This document shows positions 28,855-39,341 of a stretch of DNA of 64,000 nt, in pieces. A program made the position numbers and the translations under genes. Position 1 is the first letter of the stretch; every line of letters starts with the position of its first letter. The notes under the pieces were generated by a model. The model was not told where the DNA came from. It saw only the letters and a program-made list of their open reading frames with translations, and searched no databases. The DNA lies in the NCBI GenBank assembly GCA_902826815.1, contig CADEGF010000012.1:64375-128374 (forward strand). The letters are read 5' to 3'. This DNA is from an uncultured Mycobacteriaceae bacterium (GTDB lineage Bacteria > Actinomycetota > Actinomycetes > Mycobacteriales > Mycobacteriaceae).

Positions 28855-30186
28855 TTAACCGAGGAGCGCGTCGACGAACGCTTCGGGCTCGAACGGGGCC
28901 AGATCGTCCGGGCCCTCACCGAGGCCGACGAGCTTGACCGGCACACCCAGTTCCTGTTGGACGCGGAAGACGATGCCGCCTTTTGCGGTGCCGTCGAGTT
29001 TGGTCAGCACCACGCCGGTGATGTCGACGACGTCGGCGAAGACCCGCGCCTGTGCCAGGCCGTTCTGTCCGATCGTCGCGTCGAGCACCAACAGCACTTC
29101 GTCGACCGCTGCGCGCTTGCTCACTACGCGCTTGACCTTGCCGAGTTCGTCCATCAACCCGGTCTTGGTGTGCAACCGGCCCGCGGTGTCGATCAGGACG
29201 ACGTCAGCGCCTGATTCGATGCCCTTGTCGACGGCGTCGAAGGCCACCGATGCGGGGTCGGCGCCCTGTGCCCCGCGGATGACCTCCGCGCCCACCCGGG
29301 ACGCCCAGGCCTGCAGTTGGTCGGCCGCCGCGGCACGGAAGGTGTCAGCAGCTCCGAGCACCACCCTGCGCCCGTCGGCGACAAGCACCCGCGCCAACTT
29401 GCCGACCGTGGTGGTCTTGCCAGTGCCGTTGACGCCAACGACCAGCAGCACGGACGGGTGATTGTCGTGCGGTAGGGCCCGCACGGAACGGTCCAGGTCC
29501 GGCTTCAGTTCGGCGACCAGCACGTCACGCAGAACCGCGCGCGCATCGCCTTCGCTGTGCACCCGGCCGCTGGCGAGCCGTTCGCGCAGCGCGCCCACCA
29601 CCGACTCGGTCGTCACCGCGCCGAGGTCGGCGACCAGCAGCGTGTCCTCCACGGCCTCCCATGAGTCCTCGTCGAGGTCGCCACCGCCGAGCAGGCCGAG
29701 CATGCTTCGGCCCAGCGTGTTCTGTGATTTCGCGAGTCGGCCGCGCAACCGCTCCAGCCGACCTTCCGGCGGCGCTATGGCGCCGACATCAGGCGCAGCC
29801 GGCGCGTCCAGGTCGGGCGCGGCGGGTGCTTCTGGCGTTTCCGGTGCCGCGGGTTCCACGGACGGCTCAGGCAACCGCACGTCGGAGATGGGCCGTTTGG
29901 GCGCGTCACGCGGGATGGTGGCGTCGTCGCCGACCGCGGGCAGGCCGCTGGTGTCCAGTCGCTCCGGCGGAGCTTCGGCGGTCGCAGAACCCGTCGATTG
30001 TGTGAACGTGATGCCAGAAGATGCCGCGTATCCACCTGACCGATCGATGGGTGTGGCAGTGTCTGCGCTGGTGGACGAGTCGAGGCTGATCTTGCGGCGA
30101 CGCGATCGGACCAGGCCGAACACCACGACTGCAGCGACGACCAGGACGGCGATGACCGCGAGTGCGATCCAGAGACCTTCAGACAC
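28855..30186 (-). CDS. ftsY: Signal recognition particle receptor FtsY
   Basis: A 443-residue SRP receptor GTPase. It begins with an N-terminal membrane anchor (LWIALAVIAVLVVAAVVVF), the actinobacterial pattern, then a Pro/Ala/Asp-rich acidic linker to about 150 and the NG domain: GVNGTGKTTTVGKLARVL, DTAGRLHTKTGLMDEL and TKLDGTAKGG. GTG 30186 is used because the anchor follows at once. The divergent type 2 isomerase gene starts 28 bp away. Confidence 0.95.
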   Translation of the reverse strand: MSEGLWIALAVIAVLVVAAVVVFGLVRSRRRKISLDSSTSADTATPIDRSGGYAASSGITFTQSTGSATAEAPPERLDTSGLPAVGDDATIPRDAPKRPISDVRLPEPSVEPAAPETPEAPAAPDLDAPAAPDVGAIAPPEGRLERLRGRLAKSQNTLGRSMLGLLGGGDLDEDSWEAVEDTLLVADLGAVTTESVVGALRERLASGRVHSEGDARAVLRDVLVAELKPDLDRSVRALPHDNHPSVLLVVGVNGTGKTTTVGKLARVLVADGRRVVLGAADTFRAAAADQLQAWASRVGAEVIRGAQGADPASVAFDAVDKGIESGADVVLIDTAGRLHTKTGLMDELGKVKRVVSKRAAVDEVLLVLDATIGQNGLAQARVFADVVDITGVVLTKLDGTAKGGIVFRVQQELGVPVKLVGLGEGPDDLAPFEPEAFVDALLG

Positions 30187-30214
30187 GCTGTCATTGTTGC
30201 AATACGGGTAGACG

Positions 30215-31231
30215 GTGACGATGGACCCCATGCAGTCCCGCAAGGCCAAGCACATCGACGTGTGCCTGACAGACGCTGTGGACTACCAGACCGTGACGAC
30301 CGGGCTGGAACGCGTCGTGCTGCCGTACAACGCGCTCACCCAGACCAGTTTGGGCGCGATCGACCTACACACCGAGTTCCTCGGGGTGCGGCTGGATGCG
30401 CCCGTTTTGATCGGGGCGATGACGGGCGGCTCGGAGCTCTCCGGCGTCATCAACCGCAATCTGGCCGCCGCCGCGGAGAAGCTGGGCATCGGCATGATGC
30501 TCGGCTCGCAGCGCATCATGCTCGGCGACGAGGTGGCGTCTGCGAGCTTCACTGTTCGCGACGTCGCACCCAACGCACTGCTGATCGGAAACATCGGCCT
30601 CGCGCAGCTTTCCGATGACCTGGTGCCGGAGCTGATCGACGCCCTCGATCGAGTTGGCGCGAATGCACTAGCGGTGCATACGAATCCGCTGCAGGAAGCG
30701 ATGCAGCACGAGGGTGACACCGACTTCTCGGGTTCGATCGAGCGGCTGCGCAAGGTGGCCCACGCCATCAACTATCCGGTGATGCTCAAAGAGGTCGGCC
30801 ACGGTATCGGGGCGGCCGCCGCCGCGGAGCTGGTGGACTGCGCCCTCGCAGCCGTGGACGTGGCAGGGGCGGGCGGTACGTCGTGGGCGCGGGTCGAGCA
30901 GTTCGTCCGCTACGGCGAGATCCGCTACCCGACGCTGGCGGAGTGGGGCATCCCGACTGCGCAGGCGTTGCGGGAGGTCCGCCAGACGCTGCCCGACGTG
31001 CCGCTGGTCGCCTCTGGCGGCATCCGCACCGGGATGGACGCCGCCAAGGCACTCGCGATGGGCGCCGACGTTGTCGCGGTGGCGCGCCCGCTGCTCGCCC
31101 CCGCCATCGAATCGACTGCGGCTGTGGTGGATTGGCTTGCGAGCTTCATCGCCGAGCTGCAGATCTGCCTGCACGGCTGCGGTGCGGCCGATCTGGCGGC
31201 CTTCCGCCGCCGCGGAGTCAGCCCGCGGTGA
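30215..31231 (+). CDS. fni: Type 2 isopentenyl-diphosphate delta-isomerase
   Basis: A 338-residue FMN-dependent enzyme that interconverts IPP and DMAPP, the isoprenoid building blocks. Family motifs include [41 protein letters not shown] and [20 protein letters not shown] near the FMN phosphate site. Start could be GTG 30215 or ATG 30221. M. tuberculosis uses a type 1 enzyme encoded elsewhere and has ftsY directly beside smc, so this gene looks inserted. Its 3' end overlaps the smc 3' end by 14 bases. Confidence 0.94.
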   Translation: MTMDPMQSRKAKHIDVCLTDAVDYQTVTTGLERVVLPYNALTQTSLGAIDLHTEFLGVRLDAPVLIGAMTGGSELSGVINRNLAAAAEKLGIGMMLGSQRIMLGDEVASASFTVRDVAPNALLIGNIGLAQLSDDLVPELIDALDRVGANALAVHTNPLQEAMQHEGDTDFSGSIERLRKVAHAINYPVMLKEVGHGIGAAAAAELVDCALAAVDVAGAGGTSWARVEQFVRYGEIRYPTLAEWGIPTAQALREVRQTLPDVPLVASGGIRTGMDAAKALAMGADVVAVARPLLAPAIESTAAVVDWLASFIAELQICLHGCGAADLAAFRRRGVSPR

Positions 31232-34200
31232 CCAATTCCTGGCCGCGCATGCGCTGGCTGATCACCGCGGTGATGCCGTCGTCGCGCATCGTGACGCCGT
31301 AGAGCGCGTCGGCGACCTCCATCGTCGGCTTCTGGTGGGTGATGACGATCAGCTGCGACCGCTCCCGCAACTGTTCGAACAGCGAAATCAGCCTGCGCAG
31401 GTTGGCGTCGTCCAGCGCGGCCTCCACCTCGTCCATCACATAGAACGGCGACGGCCTTGCCCGGAAGATCGCCACCAGCATTGCCACCGCGGTCAGCGAC
31501 TTCTCGCCACCGGACAGCAGCGACAGCCGCTTGATCTTCTTGCCGGGTGGGCGCGCCTCGACCTCGATGCCGGTGGTCAGCATGTCGTTGGGGTCGGTGA
31601 GCAGAAGCCTGCCCTCGCCACCGGGGAACAGCGTCGAAAACACTTGCGTGAACTCGCGTTCCACGTCGATGAAGGCCTCGGTGAACACCTGCAGGATGCG
31701 CGTGTCGACGTCGGTGATGACGTCGAGCAGATCCTTGCGCGCCCCCTTCACATCCTCCAGTTGGGTGGACAGGAAGTTGTAGCGCTCCTCGAGCGCGGCG
31801 AACTCCTCCAGCGCCAACGGATTGACCCGGCCGAGTTCATTGAGTTCGCGTTCGGCCTTCTTGGCGCGACGCTCCTGGGTCGGGCGGTCGAACGGCATCG
31901 GCGCGGGCGCGGTCACCTGCTCACCGCGTTCGCGGGCCTGCTCGTACTCGGCCATCTCCAACTCCGACGGCGCCAGCGCGATGTCCGGCCCGTACTCGGC
32001 GATCAGGTCGGCGGTCGCCATCCCGAACTGCTCGAGGACCTGCTGCTCGAGCTGCTCGATCCGAAGTGCGGCTTGAGCTTTGACGACCTCGTCGCGATGC
32101 AGCGCCTCGGTGACCGCGGCGATCTTGGTAGTGAACTCGGTGACCTGCTCGCGGACCTTCGCCAGCGCGTCGATGCGGTGATGGCGTTCGCCTGCCAGGT
32201 CGTCACGGCGCCTCGACGCGACGGTCACCGTCGATTGAAGCCGCTGGGAAAGGTGGCGGCCCGACTCCGCGACGGCCGCCGCCACCGCCGCGGCGTGCGC
32301 CCGTGCTTCGCGTGCGCGCTGGGCTCGCAGCCTGGCCTCGCGTTCGGCAGCGGCCGCCCGGCGCAGCGAATCCGCCCGGCCCCGAACGGCATTCGCGCGC
32401 TCTTCGGCTGTGCGGACCGCAAGGCGGGCCTCGACCTCTGCCGACCGGGCGGCCTCGGCCTCGGCGACCGTCTGCTGGCGATCGGCGGGTGCAGAATCCA
32501 CCAGCGGCGCCTGCTCGGCGTTGTTCAGCCGCTGCTCGAGCGCGACCAGCTCCTCGACGGTCTGCTCCCGACCCGACTCCAGCTCGTCACGCTGGCGGAT
32601 CAGCCGCTGCCATTCGTCGTCTGCTGTGCGGGCGTCCTGGCCCAGCCTGCCGAGCTGTTCGTAGATCGCCGAAATCGCGGCGTCCGACTCGTTGAGTGCG
32701 GCCAGCGCATGCTCGGCTGCGTCCTGGCGGGACTTCTGTTCGGCCAGCGCTCCGGCCAGTGCCGCGCCGAGCTCACTGGTCTGGTTCTCGGCCTGTGCGA
32801 GCTCGGAGCGGGCCTTCTCGATCTCGGAGGTGAGCTCGAGCGTGCTGGGTTTGCGATCCGAACCGCCGCTGACCCAACCGGCGCCGACGAGGTCTCCCTC
32901 GACCGTGACGGCACGCAGTTGCGGCCGTGTCGAGACCAGATCCAGCGCGGCCGCGAGGTCACGGACCACCGCGACACCGGACAGCATCGCGGTGAGCGCA
33001 CCGCGCAGCCGCGACGGCATGTCCACAAGGTCGGTCGCCCACAACGCGCCCTGCGGCGGCAGCGTTGCAGGCGGAGCCTCCACGGGCCAGTCGCCGAGCA
33101 CGATCGCCGCACGACCACCGTCGGACGCCTTGAGCGCCGCGACGGCCGAGCTGGCGGCTCCGAAACTCTCGGCGGCGACGGCGTCAGCGGCGGCCCCCAG
33201 CACCGCAGCGACGGCTGCCTCATACCCGGGCCGCACCTTGACCAGATTCGCCAGCGAACCGAAAAGTCCTGCACCGGAAAGGTTCCGCTGCAACCACGCG
33301 GCGCCGTCCTTGCGGTCGAGGCCGACCGAAAGGGCGTCGATGCGGGCGCGAAGCGACGCGACGTGGCGTTCGGCGCTTCGCTCACCCGCCTGAAGTTCGG
33401 CGACGCGTTCGTCGGCCAGTCGCAGCGCGGCCACCGTTCGGTCGTGGTGCTCGTCGAGCCCGACCTCGCCTGCGTCGAGTTCGCCGACGCGGCCCTGCAC
33501 CGTCTCGAACTGGGCCCGCGAATGTTGCGCGCGGGTGCCCGACTCCTCGATGTTCTCGCTCAGCCGCGCGACGGTCTCGTCGATGGACTCCATCCGGGTG
33601 CGCATGGTGTCGACCTGGCCTGCCAGCCGGGCCAGCCCTTCGCGACGGTCGGCTTCGGCGCGTACCGCGGCAAGGTGTGCACGCTCGGCCTCTGCGGCGA
33701 CCCGCTCACGTTCGGTCAGCTCGTCGCGGGCCGCGGTCAGCCGCTCGCGGGATTCGGCCAGCGCGGCGAGCAACTCCCGTTCGTGTGCGGCCACCTCCTC
33801 GGCCTCGGCCTCCAGCGCGTCGGGATCGACCCCACCCGACGCCTCCTGCTCGGTGTCGAGGTGCTGGGCCCGCTCGCTGGCGATGCGGACCGTCGCGCTG
33901 ACACGTTCGGCCAACGCCGACAACCGGAACCAACTCTGCTGGGCGGTCTCGGCGCGCTCGCTGAGCCCTGCGACCGCGGTTTCGTGCGCGTCGAGTTCGA
34001 CGGTGGCGGCCTCGAGCCGGGTGGTCATCTCGTCGTGTTCGCGGCGTAGCGACGTCTCGGCCTGGTTGGTGTTGTCGAATTCGCCTCTGCGGGTTACCAG
34101 GTCGTCGGCGGCCAGCCGTAGCCGCGCATCGCGCAGGTCGGCCTGGATGGTCTGGGCGCGGCGGGCCATCTCGGCCTGCCTGCCGAGCGGCTTGAGTTGG

Positions 34201-34799
34201 CGGCGCAACTCGGTGGTGAGATCCGTCAGCCGCGCCAGGTTGGCCGACATCGAGTCGAGCTTGCGGACCGCCTTCTCTTTGCGCTTGCGGTGCTTGAGGA
34301 CGCCCGCGGCCTCTTCGATGAACGCCCGCCGGTCCTCCGGTCGCGACTCCAGGATTTCGGAGAGCTTGCCCTGACCGACGATGACGTGCATCTCACGGCC
34401 GATGCCGGAGTCGCTGAGCAGTTCCTGCACATCCATCAAACGGCAACTGCTGCCGTTGATCTCGTACTCGCTGCCGCCGTCGCGGAACATCCGGCGGGTG
34501 ATGGACACCTCGGAGTACTCGATCGGCAGCGAATTGTCGGAGTTGTCGATGGTGACGGTGACCTCGGCGCGGCCAAGCGGTGGCCGAGACGACGTGCCTG
34601 CAAAGATGACGTCTTCCATCTTGCCGCCGCGAAGGGTCTTGACGCCCTGCTCCCCCATCACCCAGGTGAGCGCGTCGACCACGTTCGATTTACCGGAACC
34701 GTTGGGTCCGACGACACACGTGATGCCGGGCTCGAAGCGCAGAGTCGTCGGCGAAGCAAAGGACTTGAAGCCCTTCAGCGTCAGACTCTTGAGGTGCAC
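31218..34799 (-). CDS. smc: Chromosome segregation protein SMC
   Basis: A 1193-residue condensin ATPase. The N-terminal head has [17 protein letters not shown] (Walker A); two long coiled coils flank a hinge (about 500-670, with [17 protein letters not shown]); the C-terminal head has the [17 protein letters not shown] signature and [11 protein letters not shown] (Walker B). GTG 34799 ([15 protein letters not shown]) fits the family start. It follows acyP on the minus strand by 26 bp. The coiled-coil coding sequence leaves a long, meaningless open frame on the other strand. Confidence 0.97.
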   Translation of the reverse strand: MHLKSLTLKGFKSFASPTTLRFEPGITCVVGPNGSGKSNVVDALTWVMGEQGVKTLRGGKMEDVIFAGTSSRPPLGRAEVTVTIDNSDNSLPIEYSEVSITRRMFRDGGSEYEINGSSCRLMDVQELLSDSGIGREMHVIVGQGKLSEILESRPEDRRAFIEEAAGVLKHRKRKEKAVRKLDSMSANLARLTDLTTELRRQLKPLGRQAEMARRAQTIQADLRDARLRLAADDLVTRRGEFDNTNQAETSLRREHDEMTTRLEAATVELDAHETAVAGLSERAETAQQSWFRLSALAERVSATVRIASERAQHLDTEQEASGGVDPDALEAEAEEVAAHERELLAALAESRERLTAARDELTERERVAAEAERAHLAAVRAEADRREGLARLAGQVDTMRTRMESIDETVARLSENIEESGTRAQHSRAQFETVQGRVGELDAGEVGLDEHHDRTVAALRLADERVAELQAGERSAERHVASLRARIDALSVGLDRKDGAAWLQRNLSGAGLFGSLANLVKVRPGYEAAVAAVLGAAADAVAAESFGAASSAVAALKASDGGRAAIVLGDWPVEAPPATLPPQGALWATDLVDMPSRLRGALTAMLSGVAVVRDLAAALDLVSTRPQLRAVTVEGDLVGAGWVSGGSDRKPSTLELTSEIEKARSELAQAENQTSELGAALAGALAEQKSRQDAAEHALAALNESDAAISAIYEQLGRLGQDARTADDEWQRLIRQRDELESGREQTVEELVALEQRLNNAEQAPLVDSAPADRQQTVAEAEAARSAEVEARLAVRTAEERANAVRGRADSLRRAAAAEREARLRAQRAREARAHAAAVAAAVAESGRHLSQRLQSTVTVASRRRDDLAGERHHRIDALAKVREQVTEFTTKIAAVTEALHRDEVVKAQAALRIEQLEQQVLEQFGMATADLIAEYGPDIALAPSELEMAEYEQARERGEQVTAPAPMPFDRPTQERRAKKAERELNELGRVNPLALEEFAALEERYNFLSTQLEDVKGARKDLLDVITDVDTRILQVFTEAFIDVEREFTQVFSTLFPGGEGRLLLTDPNDMLTTGIEVEARPPGKKIKRLSLLSGGEKSLTAVAMLVAIFRARPSPFYVMDEVEAALDDANLRRLISLFEQLRERSQLIVITHQKPTMEVADALYGVTMRDDGITAVISQRMRGQELVTAG

Positions 34800-34825
34800 G
34801 ATGGGCCACACTACAGCCGCGAGGG

Positions 34826-35110
34826 CTAACGCTCGGTGAAGCCCGTCATCGCGTCGCCGACTTGTGTCCAGTCGGAGACAACTTTCTCGACATGGCCCGG
34901 GGTCTTTCCGCCTTCCAGCAGGTCAAGCAGGCGCTGGCAGGCGTCCCGAGGCCCCTGCACGACGACCTGGACACGCCCGTCCGGCCTGTTCGACGCGTAC
35001 CCGGTCAGCCCGAGTTCCAGGGCACGCGACCGCGTCCACCACCGAAACCCGACACCCTGCACGTCGCCGTGCACCCAAGCCGTCAGCCGTACCTCAGCTA
35101 ACTCCTGCAT
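34826..35110 (-). CDS. acyP: Acylphosphatase
   Basis: A 94-residue enzyme hydrolysing acyl phosphates, with the signature [18 protein letters not shown] containing the catalytic Arg, and the Asn in [14 protein letters not shown] 35110 overlaps the osmC-like gene end by 17 bases, so the two are coupled. Length is typical. The osmC-acyP-smc order is that of M. tuberculosis. Confidence 0.94.
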   Translation of the reverse strand: MQELAEVRLTAWVHGDVQGVGFRWWTRSRALELGLTGYASNRPDGRVQVVVQGPRDACQRLLDLLEGGKTPGHVEKVVSDWTQVGDAMTGFTER

Positions 35111-35510
35111 CACTAACCTCAAATGTCACTTCAGTCCCGGACTTCAGGGTGCGGCCGACCGTGCAGACCGAATCGATCGCCCGTTCCACCACCGTGATCA
35201 CCCGCGCCCGCTCGGCTTCCGACAGCCCGGACAGATCGAGTTCCATCCGCTCGTCGAGGCGCGGATAGCGCTCCTGCTCGCGATCGGCGGCCCCCGACAC
35301 GTTGATCGTCGTCTGATAGTCCTCGCCAAGGCGGCGTTGAAGCGGGATATCGCTGGACATACCGCTGCAGGCGGCGAGCGCGATCTTCATCAGCTCGCCG
35401 GGGGTGAACACGCCGTCGACGTCCTCGCTGCCGACGAGCACCTCCGCCCCGCGCGTGCTGCGACCGACATAGCGGCGCACGCCGGTGCGCTCAACCCACA
35501 GTTCCGTCAT
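35094..35510 (-). CDS. OsmC family peroxiredoxin-like protein
   Basis: A 138-residue OsmC/Ohr-fold protein (Rv2923c-like). GVFTPGELMKIALAACSGM contains the conserved active-site Cys, and DGTV-type N-terminal strands are present; a second Cys occurs in IDSVCTVGRTLKSG. Family members reduce organic hydroperoxides with a thiol pair. No signal peptide is visible. Upstream lies a duplicated 15-bp leader segment and then a large palindrome. Specific substrate unknown. Confidence 0.9.
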   Translation of the reverse strand: MTELWVERTGVRRYVGRSTRGAEVLVGSEDVDGVFTPGELMKIALAACSGMSSDIPLQRRLGEDYQTTINVSGAADREQERYPRLDERMELDLSGLSEAERARVITVVERAIDSVCTVGRTLKSGTEVTFEVSDAGVS

Positions 35511-35516
35511 GTCCTA

Positions 35517-35543
35517 TTTCTACAACCCCCCTTTCTACAACCC
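35517..35543. repeat. Tandem 15-bp duplication just upstream of the osmC-like start
   Basis: TTTCTACAACCC occurs at 35517-35528 and 35532-35543, part of a 15-bp unit with one mismatch. On the minus strand this gives two GGGTTGTAGAAA units ahead of TAGGAC and the ATG, so it may duplicate a leader or promoter element. Confidence 0.5.
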
Positions 35544-35544
35544 T

Positions 35545-35607
35545 CCGCGAAATTGCATTCCGGCAGCGGAACTGCGAGTGACCAGCTGCCGGAATGCAAT
35601 TTCGCGG
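35545..35607. repeat. Perfect 23-bp inverted repeat between fpg and the osmC-like gene
   Basis: The arm 35545-35567 begins CCGCGAAATTGCATTCC and its exact inverse is 35585-35607, with a 17-base loop. It starts six bases after the fpg stop on the minus strand, so it can end that transcript. The AT-containing core and a decayed copy at 24325 suggest a dispersed palindromic element. Confidence 0.8.
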
Positions 35608-35612
35608 GAGTT

Positions 35613-36470
35613 CTACGAGCGGCGGACGCGCGGTTTTGGTTGACACCGTGGGCAGTAGAACGACGAGCGGTTCATGAAACACTCCCGACGCATGATCGCG
35701 CCGCACCGCCTGCACGGCTCGCCTTCGCGGCCGTAGGCGTCCAGCGAACGCTCGAAGTAGCCGGATTCGCCGTTGACGTTGACGTACAGCGAATCGAATG
35801 ACGTGCCGCCCTGCCCGAGCGCCTCGGTCATCACCTCGGACGCGGTGTCCAGCAGCTCGGCGAGCTTCTTGCGCGGCAACGACGACGCCAGCCTGGTGCC
35901 GTTGATCTTGGCGCCCCACAGCGCCTCGTCAGCGTAGATGTTGCCGATGCCGGAGACCACCGTCTGGTCGAGCAGCTGGCGCTTGATCTCGGAATGCTTG
36001 CGCCGCAACACCGTAACGACACCATCGCGGTTGAATTTCGGGTCAAGCGGGTCGCGCGCGATATGCGCGACGGGCGCAGGCACGTCGGTGCCGTCGACGG
36101 TGACCAAGTCCGCGAGCATCCAGCCGCCGAACGTCCGCTGGTCGACGAAACTGAGCGCGGTCCCGTCGTCGAGCAGCGTCGCGATCCTCAGATGCCCCTC
36201 GTTGGGCACCGGCCCAAGGAGCATCTGCCCGCTCATTCCGAGGTGGACGACCAACGCGGAGTCGTCACTGAGCGTCAGCCAAAGATATTTTCCGCGTCGG
36301 CCCGTACCGGTGATCGACATGTTCAGCAGTCGCGCGGTCAGGTCGGCGGGCCCGGCCTCGTGCCGTCGCACCGCGCGCGGATGGTGCACCCGCACGGCGG
36401 TGATCGTCTTACCCAAAACGTGTGCCTCCAGCCCCCGCCGAACGACCTCTACTTCGGGGAGTTCAGGCAT
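35613..36470 (-). CDS. fpg: Formamidopyrimidine-DNA glycosylase
   Basis: A 285-residue bifunctional glycosylase/AP lyase that removes oxidised purines such as 8-oxoguanine. The processed N-terminus [13 protein letters not shown] carries the catalytic Pro, the H2TH region follows ([12 protein letters not shown]), and the C-terminal zinc finger is [24 protein letters not shown]. It overlaps rnc by eight bases on the minus strand and is followed by a strong palindrome. Confidence 0.96.
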   Translation of the reverse strand: MPELPEVEVVRRGLEAHVLGKTITAVRVHHPRAVRRHEAGPADLTARLLNMSITGTGRRGKYLWLTLSDDSALVVHLGMSGQMLLGPVPNEGHLRIATLLDDGTALSFVDQRTFGGWMLADLVTVDGTDVPAPVAHIARDPLDPKFNRDGVVTVLRRKHSEIKRQLLDQTVVSGIGNIYADEALWGAKINGTRLASSLPRKKLAELLDTASEVMTEALGQGGTSFDSLYVNVNGESGYFERSLDAYGREGEPCRRCGAIMRRECFMNRSSFYCPRCQPKPRVRRS

Positions 36471-37167
36471 CGACGTTCGAGGCGGACAGCGCCGTCCAGG
36501 CGGCCGCGGCGGCCTTCAGCTCGGCTTCCTTCTTGGTGCGGCCGACCCCGCTGCCGTATTCGGTGTTCGTCACGACAACCGTCGCGGTGAACTCCTTGTC
36601 GTGGTCGGGTCCGGTCGCCGTCACCAGGTAGGACGGTGCGCCCATCCCGCGTGCGGCGGTCAGCTCCTGAAGGCTGCTCTTCCAGTCCAGCCCCGCACCG
36701 AGCGTCGGCGCCGTGTCGAGCAGGGAGCTGAACAACCGCAGGATCACCTCCCGAGAACCCGCCAGGCCGTGCTCGAGATAGATTGCGCCGAGCAGGGATT
36801 CGACTCCGTCGGCGAGAATGCTCGACTTGTCGGCGCCGCCGGAGTTCTCCTCGCCCCTGCCGAGAAAAAGGTGCGCGCCGAGACCGCCGTCGGACAGTGC
36901 TCGGCCGACATCGGCCAACGCCTGGGTGTTGACGATGCTGGCGCGCAGTTTGGCCAGATCGCCCTCTGCGGAGTCGGGGTGCCGGTGGTACAGCTCCTCG
37001 GTGATCGTCAGCCCGAGGACCGCATCGCCGAGAAATTCCAGCCGCTCGTTTGTCGGCAGCCCGCCGTTCTCGTAGGAGTAGCTGCGGTGTGTCAGCGCCA
37101 TCGTGAGCAACTCGTCGGGAAGCTCGACCCCGAGGGCCTCGAGGAGTGCGGCACGGTCACCCGTCAC
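36463..37167 (-). CDS. rnc: Ribonuclease III
   Basis: A 234-residue double-strand RNA endonuclease processing rRNA precursors and mRNAs. The nuclease domain has [14 protein letters not shown], the RNase III signature, with the later acidic site in [15 protein letters not shown]; a double-strand RNA binding domain forms the C-terminus ([32 protein letters not shown]). GTG 37167 overlaps the upstream DUF177 stop as GTGA. Longer upstream frames are not RNase III-like. Confidence 0.95.
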   Translation of the reverse strand: MTGDRAALLEALGVELPDELLTMALTHRSYSYENGGLPTNERLEFLGDAVLGLTITEELYHRHPDSAEGDLAKLRASIVNTQALADVGRALSDGGLGAHLFLGRGEENSGGADKSSILADGVESLLGAIYLEHGLAGSREVILRLFSSLLDTAPTLGAGLDWKSSLQELTAARGMGAPSYLVTATGPDHDKEFTATVVVTNTEYGSGVGRTKKEAELKAAAAAWTALSASNVDA

Positions 37168-37730
37168 TTGTCGTCGGTCTCCAGCATCGACGTGAGCTTC
37201 GCCCAGCGCGGGTCGATTTTCTCGTGCTTGTGTCCGGGTTCGGCAGTCGCCATCGCAATGCCGCAATCCGGGCACAGCCCTTGGCAATCCGGCCCGCACA
37301 ACGGCGAGAACGGCAGCGCGAGACCCACGGCGTCGACGATCGCCTGCTCGAGGTCGACCGAGTCGGGCTGGCCGCTGGAGCCGACACGTCCGACCTCGTC
37401 GGCCTCGGTGGTCGCCTCCGTCGTGCTGTCGGGGTAGGCGAAGAGCTCGGTGAGGTCGATCTCGACCTGCCCGGTGACCGGGGTGAGGCAACGTGCGCAC
37501 TCACCCGTCGTCGGCGCCGACACCGTTCCGGTGACCAGCACACCTTCCGATACGGATTCGATCCGCAGATCCAGTTCGAGTGGCGCGCCCTCGGGGATCG
37601 CCACCAGCTCGACCCCGATGCGCGCCGGGCTCGGCACCGTTTCACCGAATGTCATCATCGAGCCTGGCCGTCGGCCCAGCCGAGAAATGTTGATCACGAG
37701 CGGCGAACGGGATTTTCTATGCGTCGCCAT
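37164..37730 (-). CDS. DUF177 (YceD) family protein
   Basis: A 188-residue protein with the DUF177 pattern: VSAPTTGECARCLTPV and CGPDCQGLCPDCG, four-cysteine clusters that may bind zinc, and a central acidic segment. In many bacteria YceD is linked to rpmF and large rRNA accumulation; here the partner downstream is rnc, coupled by a four-base overlap, as in M. tuberculosis Rv2926c-rnc. No membrane or signal segment. Confidence 0.92.
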   Translation of the reverse strand: MATHRKSRSPLVINISRLGRRPGSMMTFGETVPSPARIGVELVAIPEGAPLELDLRIESVSEGVLVTGTVSAPTTGECARCLTPVTGQVEIDLTELFAYPDSTTEATTEADEVGRVGSSGQPDSVDLEQAIVDAVGLALPFSPLCGPDCQGLCPDCGIAMATAEPGHKHEKIDPRWAKLTSMLETDDK

Positions 37731-37782
37731 AGCTCAATTCTACGACCCGTATATCGCGGGCTCAGCCCGCATACCGCGGTGG

Positions 37783-38520
37783 CTAGCGCGTGGCGTAGTC
37801 GTGCGTACCTGCGGCGGTGCGCAACTGGTGGCGGCCACGGCCAACCGATCGAATTGTTCCGTTGAGGAACTCCTCGAACTCCCCAAGCTTGCTGTCGACG
37901 TAGATGTCGCATTCGCCACGAAGCCGATCGGCCTCGGCATGGGCTGCGTCGATCAGCCGGGTGGCCTCAGCATTCGCCGACTGGACGGTCTCGGTCTGCG
38001 ACACAAGGCGCTGCTGCTCCTTGATGCCTTCCTGGACGGCCTTCTCGTAGGACAGGTTGCCGTTCTCGATCAGGCGGTCCGCCTCGGCCTTGGCGCGGCC
38101 TGCGCTGGCCTCGTATTCGCGCTTTGCGGTCGCGCTGACGCGTGCGGCTTCCTCGCGGGCCTCGCCGACCATCCGTTCGCTGTGCTGGCGCGCCTCGGCG
38201 ACCATGCGGTCGGCCTGGGATTTCGCGTCGGCCAACAGCCGGTCAGCCTCGGTACGGGAGTGGTTGATCATGGAATCGGCCTCGGCGTGGGCCGTCGCCA
38301 CCATCGAGCCGGAATGCTCCTTTGCCTCGTTGAGCAGCTGGTCGCGGGCGTCCAACACATCCTGGGCATCGTCGAGTTCGCCGGGGATGGCGTCCTTGAT
38401 GTCGTCGATCAGCTCGAGCACGTCGCCGCGGGGCACCACGCAACCTGCCGTCATCGGGACGCCGCGGGCCTCTTCAACGATCGCGCCCAACTCATCAAGC
38501 GCTTCAAATACTCGGTACAC
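37783..38520 (-). CDS. sepIVA: DivIVA-like septation factor SepIVA
   Basis: A 245-residue coiled-coil protein. It begins VYRVFEALDELGAIVEEARGV and then has a long heptad region of alternating Ala, Glu, Arg and Asp (AHAEADSMINHSRTEADRLL and similar units). Position and sequence match Rv2927c/MSMEG SepIVA, required for septum formation and cell growth in mycobacteria. GTG start has GGAGGG upstream. No DNA-binding or enzymatic motif is present. Confidence 0.9.
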   Translation of the reverse strand: MYRVFEALDELGAIVEEARGVPMTAGCVVPRGDVLELIDDIKDAIPGELDDAQDVLDARDQLLNEAKEHSGSMVATAHAEADSMINHSRTEADRLLADAKSQADRMVAEARQHSERMVGEAREEAARVSATAKREYEASAGRAKAEADRLIENGNLSYEKAVQEGIKEQQRLVSQTETVQSANAEATRLIDAAHAEADRLRGECDIYVDSKLGEFEEFLNGTIRSVGRGRHQLRTAAGTHDYATR

Positions 38521-38746
38521 GGCACACCCTCCAGGCGTTGTTGTTGTTACTAGTGTGCCTGGTGTTACCCCTGTGACTGCGCTAAGTCCGCCGGTGTGTC
38601 GCCGGCCGGCTTCCAGTGGCCCACCCAGGCCCGCCCTATATCGGCCACATTATGTCAATGCGCGCACGGTGTGCATATCGAGCCCGAACGAAGGCCGCGC
38701 TGATGCATCAGCGCGCCGGACGGTCTTTGCTCGGTGAACTAATTCG
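38521..38746. other. Intergenic region between sepIVA and the hemerythrin gene, with a 20-bp palindrome
   Basis: This 226-bp gap lies between the 5' side of sepIVA and the 3' side of the hemerythrin gene. CGCGCTGATGCATCAGCGCG (38696-38715) is a perfect palindrome, 32 bases past the hemerythrin stop, and could fold as an 8-bp stem with a TGCA loop or bind a dimeric protein. The rest presumably carries the sepIVA promoter; no clear open frame is seen. In M. tuberculosis the PDIM/PGL cluster begins at this junction. Confidence 0.55.
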
Positions 38747-39319
38747 CTAGTTGACCGCCTGCTTCATCAGGTCCCGCGCGCGGTCGAGCATCGATGCGAA
38801 GGGGCCGAGCGCGAAGTTGGCCTTGGCCGATTCCACGCCGGCATGCGGACGGGTCGGTGCGATGGCCTCGGCCGCCTGGACCGCACCCGCCATTCGCTTG
38901 CGCTCCTCGGCGGTGAGTTCGCGGGTCAGCTTCGTGAACTCGTCGTTCTCCTCGTGCTCGGCATGCTCGACCACGGCATCTCGGAAACTGGTCAGCTCGT
39001 CGATGAACTCCTTGGAGTCGATGTCCATACTCTCGAGCTTCGACAGATGCTCCTTGGCCACATGCTCTTCGTGCAGCAGCGCGTCGATCACCGTGTCACC
39101 GTCGGCGATCTCATGGCGCGCGCGTGGATGGACGACCATTTCCTCGGCGGTCTCGTGTACGGCCAAGAGCTGGCGCAGAGAGGTGAACGACTTCTCGCGG
39201 GCCTCTGCACTCGACGCGGACAGCACGTCGTCGAACATGTCTTTGATCAAATTGTGTTGGTCTTTGAGGAACTTGACGACGTCATCGGTCGACTGAACAA
39301 ATGTTTCAACCACGACCAA
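38747..39319 (-). CDS. Hemerythrin HHE cation-binding protein
   Basis: A 190-residue helical-bundle protein. Iron-ligand type histidines and acids occur in DQHNLIKDMFDD, HETAEEMVVHP, HEEHVAKEHL and HAEHEENDEF, the pattern of HHE hemerythrin domains. The C-terminal region (LGPFASMLDRARDLMKQAVN) is an extra helix. Bacterial members sense or store oxygen, iron or nitric oxide; mycobacterial relatives affect peroxide resistance. No neighbouring gene explains its role. It alone occupies the space between sepIVA and coaD. Confidence 0.9.
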   Translation of the reverse strand: MVVVETFVQSTDDVVKFLKDQHNLIKDMFDDVLSASSAEAREKSFTSLRQLLAVHETAEEMVVHPRARHEIADGDTVIDALLHEEHVAKEHLSKLESMDIDSKEFIDELTSFRDAVVEHAEHEENDEFTKLTRELTAEERKRMAGAVQAAEAIAPTRPHAGVESAKANFALGPFASMLDRARDLMKQAVN

Positions 39320-39341
39320 CGACTACCCGATGGCCGTACGA

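Noticed and set aside
31071-34049. Open frame of 992 codons on the plus strand opposite smc
   Set aside because: It mirrors the high-GC third-position pattern of smc, has no recognisable domain, and smc is unmistakable on the other strand.
38581-38620. GC-rich CCGGC/GCCGG repeats near 38.6 kb as a second terminator
   Set aside because: Short and imperfect, expected by chance at this GC content.
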